The position numbers were made by a program, and so were the translations under genes. From CAYILR01 sp964364175 (GTDB lineage Bacteria > Bdellovibrionota > UBA1018): a stretch of DNA of 64,000 bases. Every line of letters begins with the position of its first letter. Positions within the stretch are counted from its first letter, which is position 1. The notes under the pieces are model-generated. The model did no database searches, was not told the origin of the DNA, and saw only the letters and a list, made by a program, of their open reading frames with translations. The DNA lies in NCBI GenBank assembly GCA_964364175.1, contig CAYILR010000009.1:38108-102107 (forward strand). The letters run 5' to 3'. Of the stretch, positions 45,752-53,412 are shown in pieces.

Positions 45752-46297
45752 ATGAGGAATGGCATCCACCGGAAATTTTTGAAGGGAGTCGTTTGCACGT
45801 CAGTGATGTTTGCGGTGACGTCATGCGCAACACCCTACCGTAAGCAGGATGCTGAAATTCAGCGCGTATTTAATCGGGTCTATCTCACTGATTTCAATAC
45901 GGCCTGGCAGTCCGTTCTCGACGCCCTGAAGAATAGTCGAATGGACATCCAGAATCGTGAGGGCGGGTTTCTTCAAACCAAGATGAATGACAACACGGCT
46001 GCCAAGAACTTTGTGGATTCTTCCGGCATTGCTCCTGCCTATCTCAAAGCTCAGTATAGGTTTCGGATCACGGTAGCGAAGGGATTTTATAACAACGAAT
46101 CAGCAGTCAAGGTATCGGTGATTCGGGACCAGATGGTTCAAAAAGACGTGCTAGAAGGTTGGAAGAACTCGGAAAGTGACACGATCGAGGAAAATACCCT
46201 GTTGTACCGCATTGGCCGGATTATTTGGATGAGGACGAGAATAGCTCAGTTGGAAGAAGAAAAAACCCGTCGAGAGCTGGAAAAATCGGGATTTTGA
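45752..46297 (+). CDS. Lipoprotein with BamC-like domain (tentative)
   Basis: 181 aa. The N-terminus carries a signal with lipobox VTSC, giving a lipidated Cys near residue 25. The mature part (YLTDFNTAWQSVLDALKNSR, then NREGGFLQTKM) resembles the NlpB/BamC-type fold in which an outer-membrane lipoprotein contacts the BAM complex; this rests on general pattern only. The C-terminal helix is charged (RIAQLEEEKTRRELEK). It is the first gene after a strong promoter and may be near-leaderless. The PLP decarboxylase follows 18 bases later. Confidence 0.7.
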   Translation: MRNGIHRKFLKGVVCTSVMFAVTSCATPYRKQDAEIQRVFNRVYLTDFNTAWQSVLDALKNSRMDIQNREGGFLQTKMNDNTAAKNFVDSSGIAPAYLKAQYRFRITVAKGFYNNESAVKVSVIRDQMVQKDVLEGWKNSESDTIEENTLLYRIGRIIWMRTRIAQLEEEKTRRELEKSGF

Positions 46298-46315
46298 TGA
46301 GAGGGAAAGAATCCA

Positions 46316-47887
46316 GTGACGCCGTGTAATCCTAAAGAAGTTGCCCTGAAAAGTTTTTTTCTGGGGCCTCGGGCCGAGAACGCAAAATGGGTCAAAGGGC
46401 TCGTGAGTCGCATTCTGGATCATTGGATGGATTGGAGGAGGTCTCTTTTTCCACAAGATGGGAGTGCGATCAGTCCTGAGGATCAGGAGCTTCCAGAATT
46501 CATCGAGCGTCAAAAAAATTTCGAAGATTCTGCGATCGAATTGCTCACGCGATTCGAAAAGGAGGTCCCAAAATTCTCTCCTCGCTATGTGGGACATATG
46601 TTCTCGGAGATTTCGCTTCCGGCATTGATCGGACATGTCGTGACCTTGCTTCACAATCCCAATAATATTTCAGGTGAGTCGTCTCGTGTGGGGATTCAAA
46701 TCGAGGACGAGGCCGTGCGGTTTCTTGCACAGATGCTAGGCTATCCACCTGAGTCCGCGACGGGGCATTTTACATCGGGCGGGACGCTTGCGAATTTTGA
46801 AGCCATGCTTCGTGCTCGCTCTCGGCTAGGATCAGCTTCTGAAGCTCAGCGTTCCGTCATGCTCGTACCAGAAAATAAACATTATTCGTGGCAAAAAGGC
46901 TGGCGAATGATGGGGATGTCCAAGGAGTCGCTTTGGCCGATTGCTTTGGATGCTCAAGGCAGGCTTTCGGTGAACAGTTTGAAGGCTTTGCTCAAGCGAG
47001 CTTCTGGAGAGAACAGGCCGGTTCTCATGGTGGTTTCTGTGTTGGGCACTACGGAGCTAGGTGGGATTGATCCGGTGAACGAAGTTCAAACTGCGTTGGA
47101 TGAATGGAGTGATGCTCAGGGAGTGCGAATTTGGCATCACGTCGATGCGGCCTATGGCGGTTTTTTTACGACGATGGATTTGGAGAAAACTGACGTTCTG
47201 TCTTTCGAGTCCAAGCAGGCGCTATCAGCTGTTTCGAGATCGACTTCGGTCACGCTGGATCCTCATAAACTCGGATATGTTCCCTATGCGTCCGGTGCTT
47301 TTTTGTGTCGCGATCCAAAAGACTATTTTCTCACGGGTTTCGAAGAGGCTCCTTACATTGATTTCAATCGATCGATTGATCGAGGTCCTTATACGATCGA
47401 AGGCTCTCGCTCTGCAGCAGGTGCTGTGGCGACTTGGATGAGTGCAAAAACCATGGGATTTCATTCGAATGGGTATGGATTGCTGCTCGAGAGAACCATT
47501 CGGATCCGCAGGGAGTTGTCGGATCGAGTGTCGAGTGAGGAGGCGCTGCAGATCAAAATCGCACCCGGCTGTGACACGAATATTCTTTGTTTTTCATGTC
47601 CCAGAGAGGGTGAGAAAATTTCTGTCACCAACCAAAGAACATTGAAGGTTTTTGAGGCGTTTTCTCCCAAAAAAAATGGAGAGTTCATTGTTTCGAAGAC
47701 GGCTCTTCAGTGGCGCTCGTATGACGCGTATTTAGGTGAATGGATTCGGTCTTGGTCAGGTGTGCGGGACGAGGATGAGTTGGTTTTGGTTCGAATGAGC
47801 ATGATGAATCCATTTTTTGGATCAGTCGAGACTGATGTGAATTATGCGGATCTATTCGTTGAAAACTTGAAAGGTATTCTTAAATAA
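46316..47887 (+). CDS. Group II pyridoxal-phosphate amino acid decarboxylase
   Basis: 523-aa fold-type I PLP enzyme. HFTSGGTLANFEAMLRAR near residue 148 binds the phosphate, HHVDAAYGG near residue 273 holds the cofactor Asp, and TLDPHKLGYVPYASGAF near residue 315 contains the Schiff-base Lys. It belongs with glutamate/aromatic/cysteine-sulfinate-type decarboxylases or related sphingosine-phosphate-lyase-like enzymes; the substrate cannot be assigned. GTG start, with GAGAGGG upstream at a loose spacing. The next gene begins 12 bases later, so they share a transcript. Confidence 0.87.
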   Translation: MTPCNPKEVALKSFFLGPRAENAKWVKGLVSRILDHWMDWRRSLFPQDGSAISPEDQELPEFIERQKNFEDSAIELLTRFEKEVPKFSPRYVGHMFSEISLPALIGHVVTLLHNPNNISGESSRVGIQIEDEAVRFLAQMLGYPPESATGHFTSGGTLANFEAMLRARSRLGSASEAQRSVMLVPENKHYSWQKGWRMMGMSKESLWPIALDAQGRLSVNSLKALLKRASGENRPVLMVVSVLGTTELGGIDPVNEVQTALDEWSDAQGVRIWHHVDAAYGGFFTTMDLEKTDVLSFESKQALSAVSRSTSVTLDPHKLGYVPYASGAFLCRDPKDYFLTGFEEAPYIDFNRSIDRGPYTIEGSRSAAGAVATWMSAKTMGFHSNGYGLLLERTIRIRRELSDRVSSEEALQIKIAPGCDTNILCFSCPREGEKISVTNQRTLKVFEAFSPKKNGEFIVSKTALQWRSYDAYLGEWIRSWSGVRDEDELVLVRMSMMNPFFGSVETDVNYADLFVENLKGILK

Positions 47888-47899
47888 TAGAAAAAGACT

Positions 47900-49255
47900 A
47901 TGATCGACTCCGACCAACCGAAAATTCTGATTTATCATGGGGGAGGGATCTCGGGTGCGCAGACAGAGATTTCTGAGATTTTAGAGCTCGGTTTGACGAC
48001 GGTGATCACGTCTCAGCTGCAGGATCTAGAACAGTTGTTGCGGACTTCGCGATTCGATATTCTGATTTGGATTTTTGATCCGGCCAGTAATTGGAAATTG
48101 GAGGCTTGTCTTCAGAAGAGTCGTAATTTCAGTCAAGTGCGTCCGCTGAAGATTTTAGTGCTCGCGAAGGCGATGAATCGTGACCATATTGATCGCGTTC
48201 TGCAATTAGGCGCGCTTTGGATTTATTCGAATTCTGCCAGAGTAGACCGTTGGCTTCCAGTTGTTAGAGAAATTTTGGGACTTCAGTCTGGCATGAGTTT
48301 ACCTCGAATGATCCAGCTTGATCCGCTCGAGGTTGAGATTCATTGCTTCAGTCGCATCGGAAAAATGCATTTTCATCCTGCCGGAGCGTTGACAGTAGAA
48401 AGTAATCTACAAGTGAAAACAGGAGAAATGCTGAAAATTCAGGGAGCTATTGCTGATTCCTTGTCTGGAGTCAACATGGTCTACGGGGTAAAAGGCGTTC
48501 ATCAGAGCAATCTCTATTATCGATACAAAAATCGCATTGAGCTGCAGCCTCTTTTTAATCTTTCGGCGGATGATTGGCAGGCGTGGGTGCAAAACCATTC
48601 GACGGAGTGGGCGGTTCCGAAGAGTAAAATTCTTTGGATTACTTCGCAGTATGTTTATCAGAAGGAAGTTTTTTTTGATAAAACTTTATTCAGTGTTTAT
48701 TCAGAATCTCCACAGAGTTTGAATGCGGGGGTGTTAGCTCGATTGTCTCCAAGAATTATTCTTCTGGATGACTCGATTGGGGATACGGAAGGGTTGCTTG
48801 AGAATTGGATCAAAGCCCAGCCGAGCGGGAGCAGTGTTTTGTTGATTAGGAATGGAAACCCCATCAAATGCTTCGGCAGCGATGGGTTGACGCCGGAGTT
48901 CACACAGGTTTTAAAAACTTTTCTGACCCAACGGATTCTTCATGCGGGGCAAGAATCCAAATTTCTTTCTCGGAATTCAAGATTCTCTCGAATTTCATTT
49001 ATGTTTGCGGGTGTACTCAACGAGGCATCCTCCACGCATTGCTCGCTTCTGAGTCGGTTTGATTTTAAAGTTCCTGCGGTGATCGGTATCCGAATGGTCG
49101 ACCCTCGGGCGCAGGTTTCATATTTGCTTTATGCTCGAGTGATGCAGAGTGAGTTTCTTGCGGATCACGTGAAGTATCGCCTGCACTGCGAGTGGATTCC
49201 GAACGGCGATACGTTCGAGGAAATCATCCCGGACTACAAGAAACTGCTCAAGTAA
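47900..49255 (+). CDS. Unrecognised cytosolic protein with receiver-like N-terminus
   Basis: 451 aa without signal or membrane segments. The first about 125 residues alternate strands and helices like a response-regulator receiver domain (KILIYHGGG, RFDILIWIFD, LKILVLAKAM near residue 90), but the acidic pocket and phospho-acceptor Asp are not convincing. A middle region around residues 145-200 (EVEIHCFSRIGKMHFHPAGALTV) looks PilZ-like in strand order, though without RxxxR. A second similar alpha/beta unit appears after residue 240. It may be a degenerate signalling protein. Cotranscribed with the decarboxylase. Confidence 0.68.
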   Translation: MIDSDQPKILIYHGGGISGAQTEISEILELGLTTVITSQLQDLEQLLRTSRFDILIWIFDPASNWKLEACLQKSRNFSQVRPLKILVLAKAMNRDHIDRVLQLGALWIYSNSARVDRWLPVVREILGLQSGMSLPRMIQLDPLEVEIHCFSRIGKMHFHPAGALTVESNLQVKTGEMLKIQGAIADSLSGVNMVYGVKGVHQSNLYYRYKNRIELQPLFNLSADDWQAWVQNHSTEWAVPKSKILWITSQYVYQKEVFFDKTLFSVYSESPQSLNAGVLARLSPRIILLDDSIGDTEGLLENWIKAQPSGSSVLLIRNGNPIKCFGSDGLTPEFTQVLKTFLTQRILHAGQESKFLSRNSRFSRISFMFAGVLNEASSTHCSLLSRFDFKVPAVIGIRMVDPRAQVSYLLYARVMQSEFLADHVKYRLHCEWIPNGDTFEEIIPDYKKLLK

Positions 49256-49270
49256 AAATTCATGTTGAGC

Positions 49271-49400
49271 ACTCGTGAGTGACAATTTTGGACTGAGACA
49301 AGGAAGCGAGGATGCGAAGACGTGAGTCGTACGAATAGTACGACGGAACGTTGAGCGACGAAGCTGACGCAGTATTCAGTCCAAAAGTGGCCTCACGAGT
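49271..49400. repeat. 130-base long structured hairpin element
   Basis: Three nested stems with matched arms. Outer: ACTCGTGAG (49271-49279) with CTCACGAGT (49392-49400). Middle: TTTTGGACTGA (49286-49296) with TCAGTCCAAAA (49376-49386). Apical: GTCGTAC (49326-49332) with GTACGAC (49338-49344) around GAATA. Between middle and apical stems both strands are purine-rich (GGAAGCGAGGATGCGAAGA on one side), as in GA-mismatch helices. It fills the whole gap between convergent genes and its outer arm contains the stop codon of the minus-strand gene. It could be a bidirectional terminator, an interspersed repeat or a stable RNA. Confidence 0.7.
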
Positions 49401-50406
49401 TAAGCATTTTTTCGAATTCGGCGACTAGATCGTCGTCTCCGCCGGCGGGCTTCGGTGGAGCTGCAGCGGCTGTTGCTGCAGGTTCGGGTGTTGGTGCAGC
49501 GGGTGCGGCTTCGGCAGCGGGTGGAGTGGATGTGGCGGCTGCTGCGGGTTCGGGTTCTGGTGCAGCGGGTGCGGCTTCGACCACTGGAGCGGGTTCTGGT
49601 GCGGGCGCAGCTTCTGCTGCAGGCGCGGCAGTTTCAGCAGCGGCGACGGGTGCAGCCGGTTCAGGAGCTGGCTCTGGCGCAGGTGCAGCTTCTGCTGCTG
49701 GGGCAGGAGTAGGAGCTGGTGCTGCAGCGACGGGAGCGGGCGCAGGCGCAGGCGCTGCTGCTGCAGGAGCAGGTGCTCCGCCTGCCATCGCTTTGAGCTG
49801 AGCATTTTCTTGCTGCAAGCGTTTCAGGTTGGCCAAGTCATCTTCGATGACGCTGTATTCAGCGAGGCGTGCTTCCAACGCTTTGATTTTTTCGAGAAGG
49901 CCCGCATCTCCACCTGCTGCAGGAGCTGCGCTGGCTCCGCCGCCCATTTTTAAAGTCGCGACTTCTTGTTCAACTTTGGCTTTCTCAGCTTTGAGCGTTT
50001 CGATTACTTTCATTTGCTCAGCGAATTTAGCTTCGAGCTGTGGAGAGCTTGCGCCAGCAGTACCGAGAGCAGCTGCTGGGATCGCTGCTCCCGCCATAGC
50101 GCCAGCACCGGGAATGGGCGAGGCACCACCGGTTCCCAACAGGCTTTGTAACGAAGCGGGATCATGCCCCTGAGAAGCGAGCAAGCCAAAGAGCTGAGTG
50201 CGAATCAGCATCGCGTTGCCGATGAGTTGATTGAGGTATTGTTGAACCAAGGCTGCTGGAATTTGTTCGTTTGCGGATCCAATTTTGCGTTTTTTCAAAA
50301 TCCAAAAAGTCAGATAAATCGCGGACAAGACGCAAAGAATCAGTGCTTCGAGCAGGAGTGCTTCTTCAGTAAACTGCGAATAGATATAAACCCAGGAACG
50401 GAGCAT
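49393..50406 (-). CDS. Membrane-anchored coiled-coil protein with Pro/Ala-rich tail
   Basis: 337 aa. One N-terminal transmembrane helix (LLLEALILCVLSAIYLTFWIL, about residues 17-37) without cleavable signal, then a region with LLASQGHDP, a coiled coil around residues 125-210 (KFAEQMKVIETLKAEKAKVEQ, then LEARLAEY and LKRLQQENAQLK), and about 120 residues of alternating Ala/Pro/Glu repeats ending in DDDLVAEFEKMLNS. The extended acidic PA tail could span a compartment or bind partners through its C-terminal amphipathic peptide, as in motility or envelope scaffolds. Function unknown. The repetitive tail creates long open frames on the other strand that are artefacts. Confidence 0.8.
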   Translation of the reverse strand: MLRSWVYIYSQFTEEALLLEALILCVLSAIYLTFWILKKRKIGSANEQIPAALVQQYLNQLIGNAMLIRTQLFGLLASQGHDPASLQSLLGTGGASPIPGAGAMAGAAIPAAALGTAGASSPQLEAKFAEQMKVIETLKAEKAKVEQEVATLKMGGGASAAPAAGGDAGLLEKIKALEARLAEYSVIEDDLANLKRLQQENAQLKAMAGGAPAPAAAAPAPAPAPVAAAPAPTPAPAAEAAPAPEPAPEPAAPVAAAETAAPAAEAAPAPEPAPVVEAAPAAPEPEPAAAATSTPPAAEAAPAAPTPEPAATAAAAPPKPAGGDDDLVAEFEKMLNS

Positions 50407-50417
50407 TTAAATAAATC

Positions 50418-51224
50418 TTAAATCAAGCAGAGGTCAGGAGCAATCGTTTGAAGCAAAGTTCGGTGGATTCCTGGGCCACCTGCCAAGATTTCTTTGTGAT
50501 CGACCTGAAATGGCTCGCCTTTGAAATTCGTGACCCTGCCTCCAGCCTCCAAAACCAGCAGTCCACCGGCAGCGACGTCCCAGGGCGCGAGCCTGCGCTC
50601 CCAAAAACCGTCAAAAACTCCACGTGCTGTGTACGCTAGATCGAGTGCGGCACTTCCGGGGCGACGAATTGCACGCACCACACCACTCAGCCGCTCAAAG
50701 GCCTCCATTTCTTTGTGCAGCCACTCCTCGCGGCGAGTGGTGAATCCCGTCGTCAGCAAAGTGTCGCGAATCACGCTCGTGGTGGAGACGGCGAGTTTTT
50801 TCTTGTTCACCCATGCGCCCATCCCACGCGCTGCCCAATAGGTTTCCTTGAAAACCGGGTGAAAAATCGCGCCTGCAACGACAGCGCCCTGCCATTCTGC
50901 CGCAATCGAAACGCAGAACATGGGGAAGCCGTGAATGAAATTGGTGGTTCCATCGAGGGGATCCAAAATCCAACGGCCTTCTGCGGGGGCGGCAATCGGT
51001 GCGGATTCTTCAGCGAGAAACGAAAAATCAGGGCGAAAACGACGCAGGACTTTGAATGCAGCCTCTTCGGCCTCGAAATCTGCGTTGGTCACTAGGCCCG
51101 CATTTTTTTTCTCGTCGATTTTGAGGCGTTTTCCAAAGTGTTTCATCAGGACTTTGCCAGCAGCCCACGAGGCCTTGATGACCCCCTTGCGAAGATGGTT
51201 GAGATCGCGTTGAGAGAGGCTCAT
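50418..51224 (-). CDS. Inositol-monophosphatase family protein
   Basis: 268 aa from ATG 51224 (ATGA overlap with the aminotransferase stop). Li-sensitive Mg-phosphatase motifs: LVTNADFEAEEAA near residue 43, FLAEES near residue 68, WILDPLDGTTNFIHGFP near residue 83 (metal site) and LAPWDVAAGGLLVLEAGG near residue 215. It hydrolyses inositol phosphate, or possibly fructose-bisphosphate, 3'-phosphoadenosine or histidinol phosphate, which share this fold. Two-gene operon with the aminotransferase upstream. Confidence 0.92.
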   Translation of the reverse strand: MSLSQRDLNHLRKGVIKASWAAGKVLMKHFGKRLKIDEKKNAGLVTNADFEAEEAAFKVLRRFRPDFSFLAEESAPIAAPAEGRWILDPLDGTTNFIHGFPMFCVSIAAEWQGAVVAGAIFHPVFKETYWAARGMGAWVNKKKLAVSTTSVIRDTLLTTGFTTRREEWLHKEMEAFERLSGVVRAIRRPGSAALDLAYTARGVFDGFWERRLAPWDVAAGGLLVLEAGGRVTNFKGEPFQVDHKEILAGGPGIHRTLLQTIAPDLCLI

Positions 51225-52117
51225 CGGGCGAGTCTCTGGTGTAATGCCTGGCGGAGCTTCAAAGTGATGGGACCGGGTTTTCCTGTTTTGATTTTCTTTC
51301 CATCGACGCGAGTGACTGGGAAAATCTCTTTGATCGTGCTGCTGACCCAAACTTCATCCGCTTCGTAGAGGCGTTCCTTCGGAAATCTAACTTCCCGAGT
51401 TTCGATGCCTTGTTCGCGAGCGGTTTCGAGGAGCAGTCTGCGGGTGATTCCGTCCAGGATTCCGATATCCAGTGGAGGAGTGACCAAAATTCCTCGTCGA
51501 ATGTAGCCGACGTTGAACGTCGTGCCTTCGGTCACATGTCCATCGAAATTGCACAGGATCGCGTCCTCAAAATCTCGGTGTTTGGGGTCTGACATCGCTT
51601 CGAGATAGGCCAGCAGGCTATTGAGATAGTTCCCTGATTTCATCGCTGGATCGAGTGCGCGCGGATCATTCCGGATCCGCTTGGAAACTTGCAGGTGCAT
51701 TCCTTTTGCGACTTGCTCCTCCGTGGGTGGAGTGAGTGGCCTCACCAGCACGAAATACTGAGTCGGGGTTTCCACGCATTCGAGGCCAAATCCGATTTTT
51801 CCGCTCCCGCGCGAGACCATGAGTCGGACATAGTATTCACTGGTGTCAGAATGGATGTTTTTTTTCTTGTAGGCTTCCAGCGTATGCAACATCGCATTTC
51901 GGTAGTCATGCCGGGTTTGTCCGAGCTTCATCTGGCAGAGCTGAGCCGATTTTTCGAGGCGTTCGAGGTGCTCTTCGATGCCGAACGGCTTGCCGCCATA
52001 GGTACGGACGACTTCATACAGGCTGTCCCCATACATGAAGCCTCGATCCATCACGGGAACCTTGGCTTCTGCCGCTGAGACAATCTGACCATTGACGTTG
52101 ATGAGGGTGTCGAGCAT
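51221..52117 (-). CDS. Class IV PLP aminotransferase (D-amino acid/branched-chain type)
   Basis: 298 aa from ATG 52117; an upstream in-frame ATG at 52186 would run through the divergent hflX start. Fold-type IV signatures: MDRGFMYGDSLYEVVRTYGG near residue 22 at the N-terminus, the catalytic Lys in MKSGNYLNSLLA near residue 163, EGTTFNVGYI near residue 195 and GILDGITRRLLLE near residue 215. Candidates are D-alanine aminotransferase, branched-chain aminotransferase or aminodeoxychorismate lyase; the Arg/Tyr pattern does not settle it. No RBS, short gap to hflX. Confidence 0.9.
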   Translation of the reverse strand: MLDTLINVNGQIVSAAEAKVPVMDRGFMYGDSLYEVVRTYGGKPFGIEEHLERLEKSAQLCQMKLGQTRHDYRNAMLHTLEAYKKKNIHSDTSEYYVRLMVSRGSGKIGFGLECVETPTQYFVLVRPLTPPTEEQVAKGMHLQVSKRIRNDPRALDPAMKSGNYLNSLLAYLEAMSDPKHRDFEDAILCNFDGHVTEGTTFNVGYIRRGILVTPPLDIGILDGITRRLLLETAREQGIETREVRFPKERLYEADEVWVSSTIKEIFPVTRVDGKKIKTGKPGPITLKLRQALHQRLAR

Positions 52118-52125
52118 AAATTGGA

Positions 52126-52131
52126 TATACA
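52126..52131 (+). promoter_or_regulatory. -10-like element in the 29-base gap before hflX
   Basis: TATACA fits a -10 box 15 bases before the hflX start; the reverse strand reads TGTATA/TATATC in the same place, 9-14 bases before the aminotransferase start. Overlapping divergent promoters with very short leaders are likely, since neither gene has a Shine-Dalgarno sequence. No convincing -35 element. Confidence 0.35.
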
Positions 52132-52146
52132 CGAGATGAAAATCAA

Positions 52147-53412
52147 ATGCTAGAAACTGACGAATCCCTGCTTCCCAAGTCCACATCGAGAGATAAGCTC
52201 AAGGTGATTTCCGTAGGTATCGAAAGCGATTCACTGGATGAGCTGTCGCGGCTCCTGGATACCTTGGGCGTCGACGCGGTTGCTCGGGTTCAAATGAGTG
52301 AGCGGAGCGTGAATCCGGCGACTTACATCGGGAAGGGCAAGCTGTTGGAAGTCAAGCAGCAGGTCGATGATCTCAAGGCGGATGTGGTGGCATTGGACGT
52401 CGAGCTGTCCCCTAATCAATTGAGGAACTTGGAAAAGGCTCTCGGCAAGCCCGTGTTGGATCGATCGGGTGTCATTATTGAAATTTTTTCACAACATGCT
52501 CGAAGCAAAGAATCGAAGACGCAAGTCGCTATTGCTCGATTGCAGTATCTGATGCCCAGGTTGACAGGGATGTGGACTCACTTTGAACGCCAGCGCGGCG
52601 GCGGGGTGGGGCAGCGTGGGATGGGAGAGAAACAAATCGAGGTGGATCGTCGTTTGATCAAAGACCGCCTTGCGGTTTTGAAAAAACGACTGAAGGACGT
52701 CGAGAATGAGCGTGCGATTCAACGGGCGCATCGTACCGAAGTTTTTAAAGTAGCATTGGTGGGGTACACGAACGCGGGCAAATCCACGCTTTTGAACGCG
52801 CTGACTCACAGCAAGGTTTTGGCTGAGGATAAGCTTTTTGCGACATTGGATCCAAGCGTTCGGATGCTCGATCCGGATTGTCGGCCGCCGATTGTGTTGA
52901 TTGATACGGTGGGATTCATTTCTCGCCTGCCGCATGCGCTGGTGGCTTCGTTTCGTTCGACTCTGGAGGAATTACACGAAGCTGATTTGCTGCTCCATGT
53001 GGTGGATGGAAGTTCGAATCACGCTCGCGAGCAGTACGAGGTGACTGAGAAGGTTCTGGAGGAGTTGGGAGTCAAAGACAAACCGCAAATTCCTATTTTG
53101 AATAAAATTGATTTAATCGATCAGCCAGCGGCGAGGAATCGCGCGCGGATTGTCGCACCGGGGGCGATGGCAGTTTCGGCTCTTAAGGAAAAGGATATTG
53201 AGAAAGTGCGCCAGGCGATCCTCTCGTATTTTCAATCGAAGATGCTTCAGATGGATTTGATGATTCCGTACGCGCAGAGCAAGCTCGAGGCGCAGATGCA
53301 TGCTGTGGCTCAAGTGGAGACCAAAAAACATTTGGAGAAGGGGACTTTCTACCGAATTCGCATTCCCGAGGGGTTGGCGAAGAAGTTGAATTTGGCGAGA
53401 TTCAAGACGTGA
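52147..53412 (+). CDS. hflX: GTPase HflX
   Basis: Ribosome-associated GTPase that splits stalled or heat-damaged 70S ribosomes; 421 aa. The N-terminal HflX domain ends in the glycine-rich GGGVGQRGMGEKQIEVDRR near residue 155. The G domain has G1 GYTNAGKST near residue 207, G3 DTVGF near residue 258, and G4 NKID near residue 320. It lacks a Shine-Dalgarno sequence. The stop TGA overlaps the GTG of the next gene. Confidence 0.95.
   Translation: MLETDESLLPKSTSRDKLKVISVGIESDSLDELSRLLDTLGVDAVARVQMSERSVNPATYIGKGKLLEVKQQVDDLKADVVALDVELSPNQLRNLEKALGKPVLDRSGVIIEIFSQHARSKESKTQVAIARLQYLMPRLTGMWTHFERQRGGGVGQRGMGEKQIEVDRRLIKDRLAVLKKRLKDVENERAIQRAHRTEVFKVALVGYTNAGKSTLLNALTHSKVLAEDKLFATLDPSVRMLDPDCRPPIVLIDTVGFISRLPHALVASFRSTLEELHEADLLLHVVDGSSNHAREQYEVTEKVLEELGVKDKPQIPILNKIDLIDQPAARNRARIVAPGAMAVSALKEKDIEKVRQAILSYFQSKMLQMDLMIPYAQSKLEAQMHAVAQVETKKHLEKGTFYRIRIPEGLAKKLNLARFKT

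Noticed and set aside
49455..49801. Plus-strand Gly/Ala-rich and Leu/Arg-rich frames
   Set aside because: They are mirror frames of the Pro/Ala repeats of the minus-strand coiled-coil gene.
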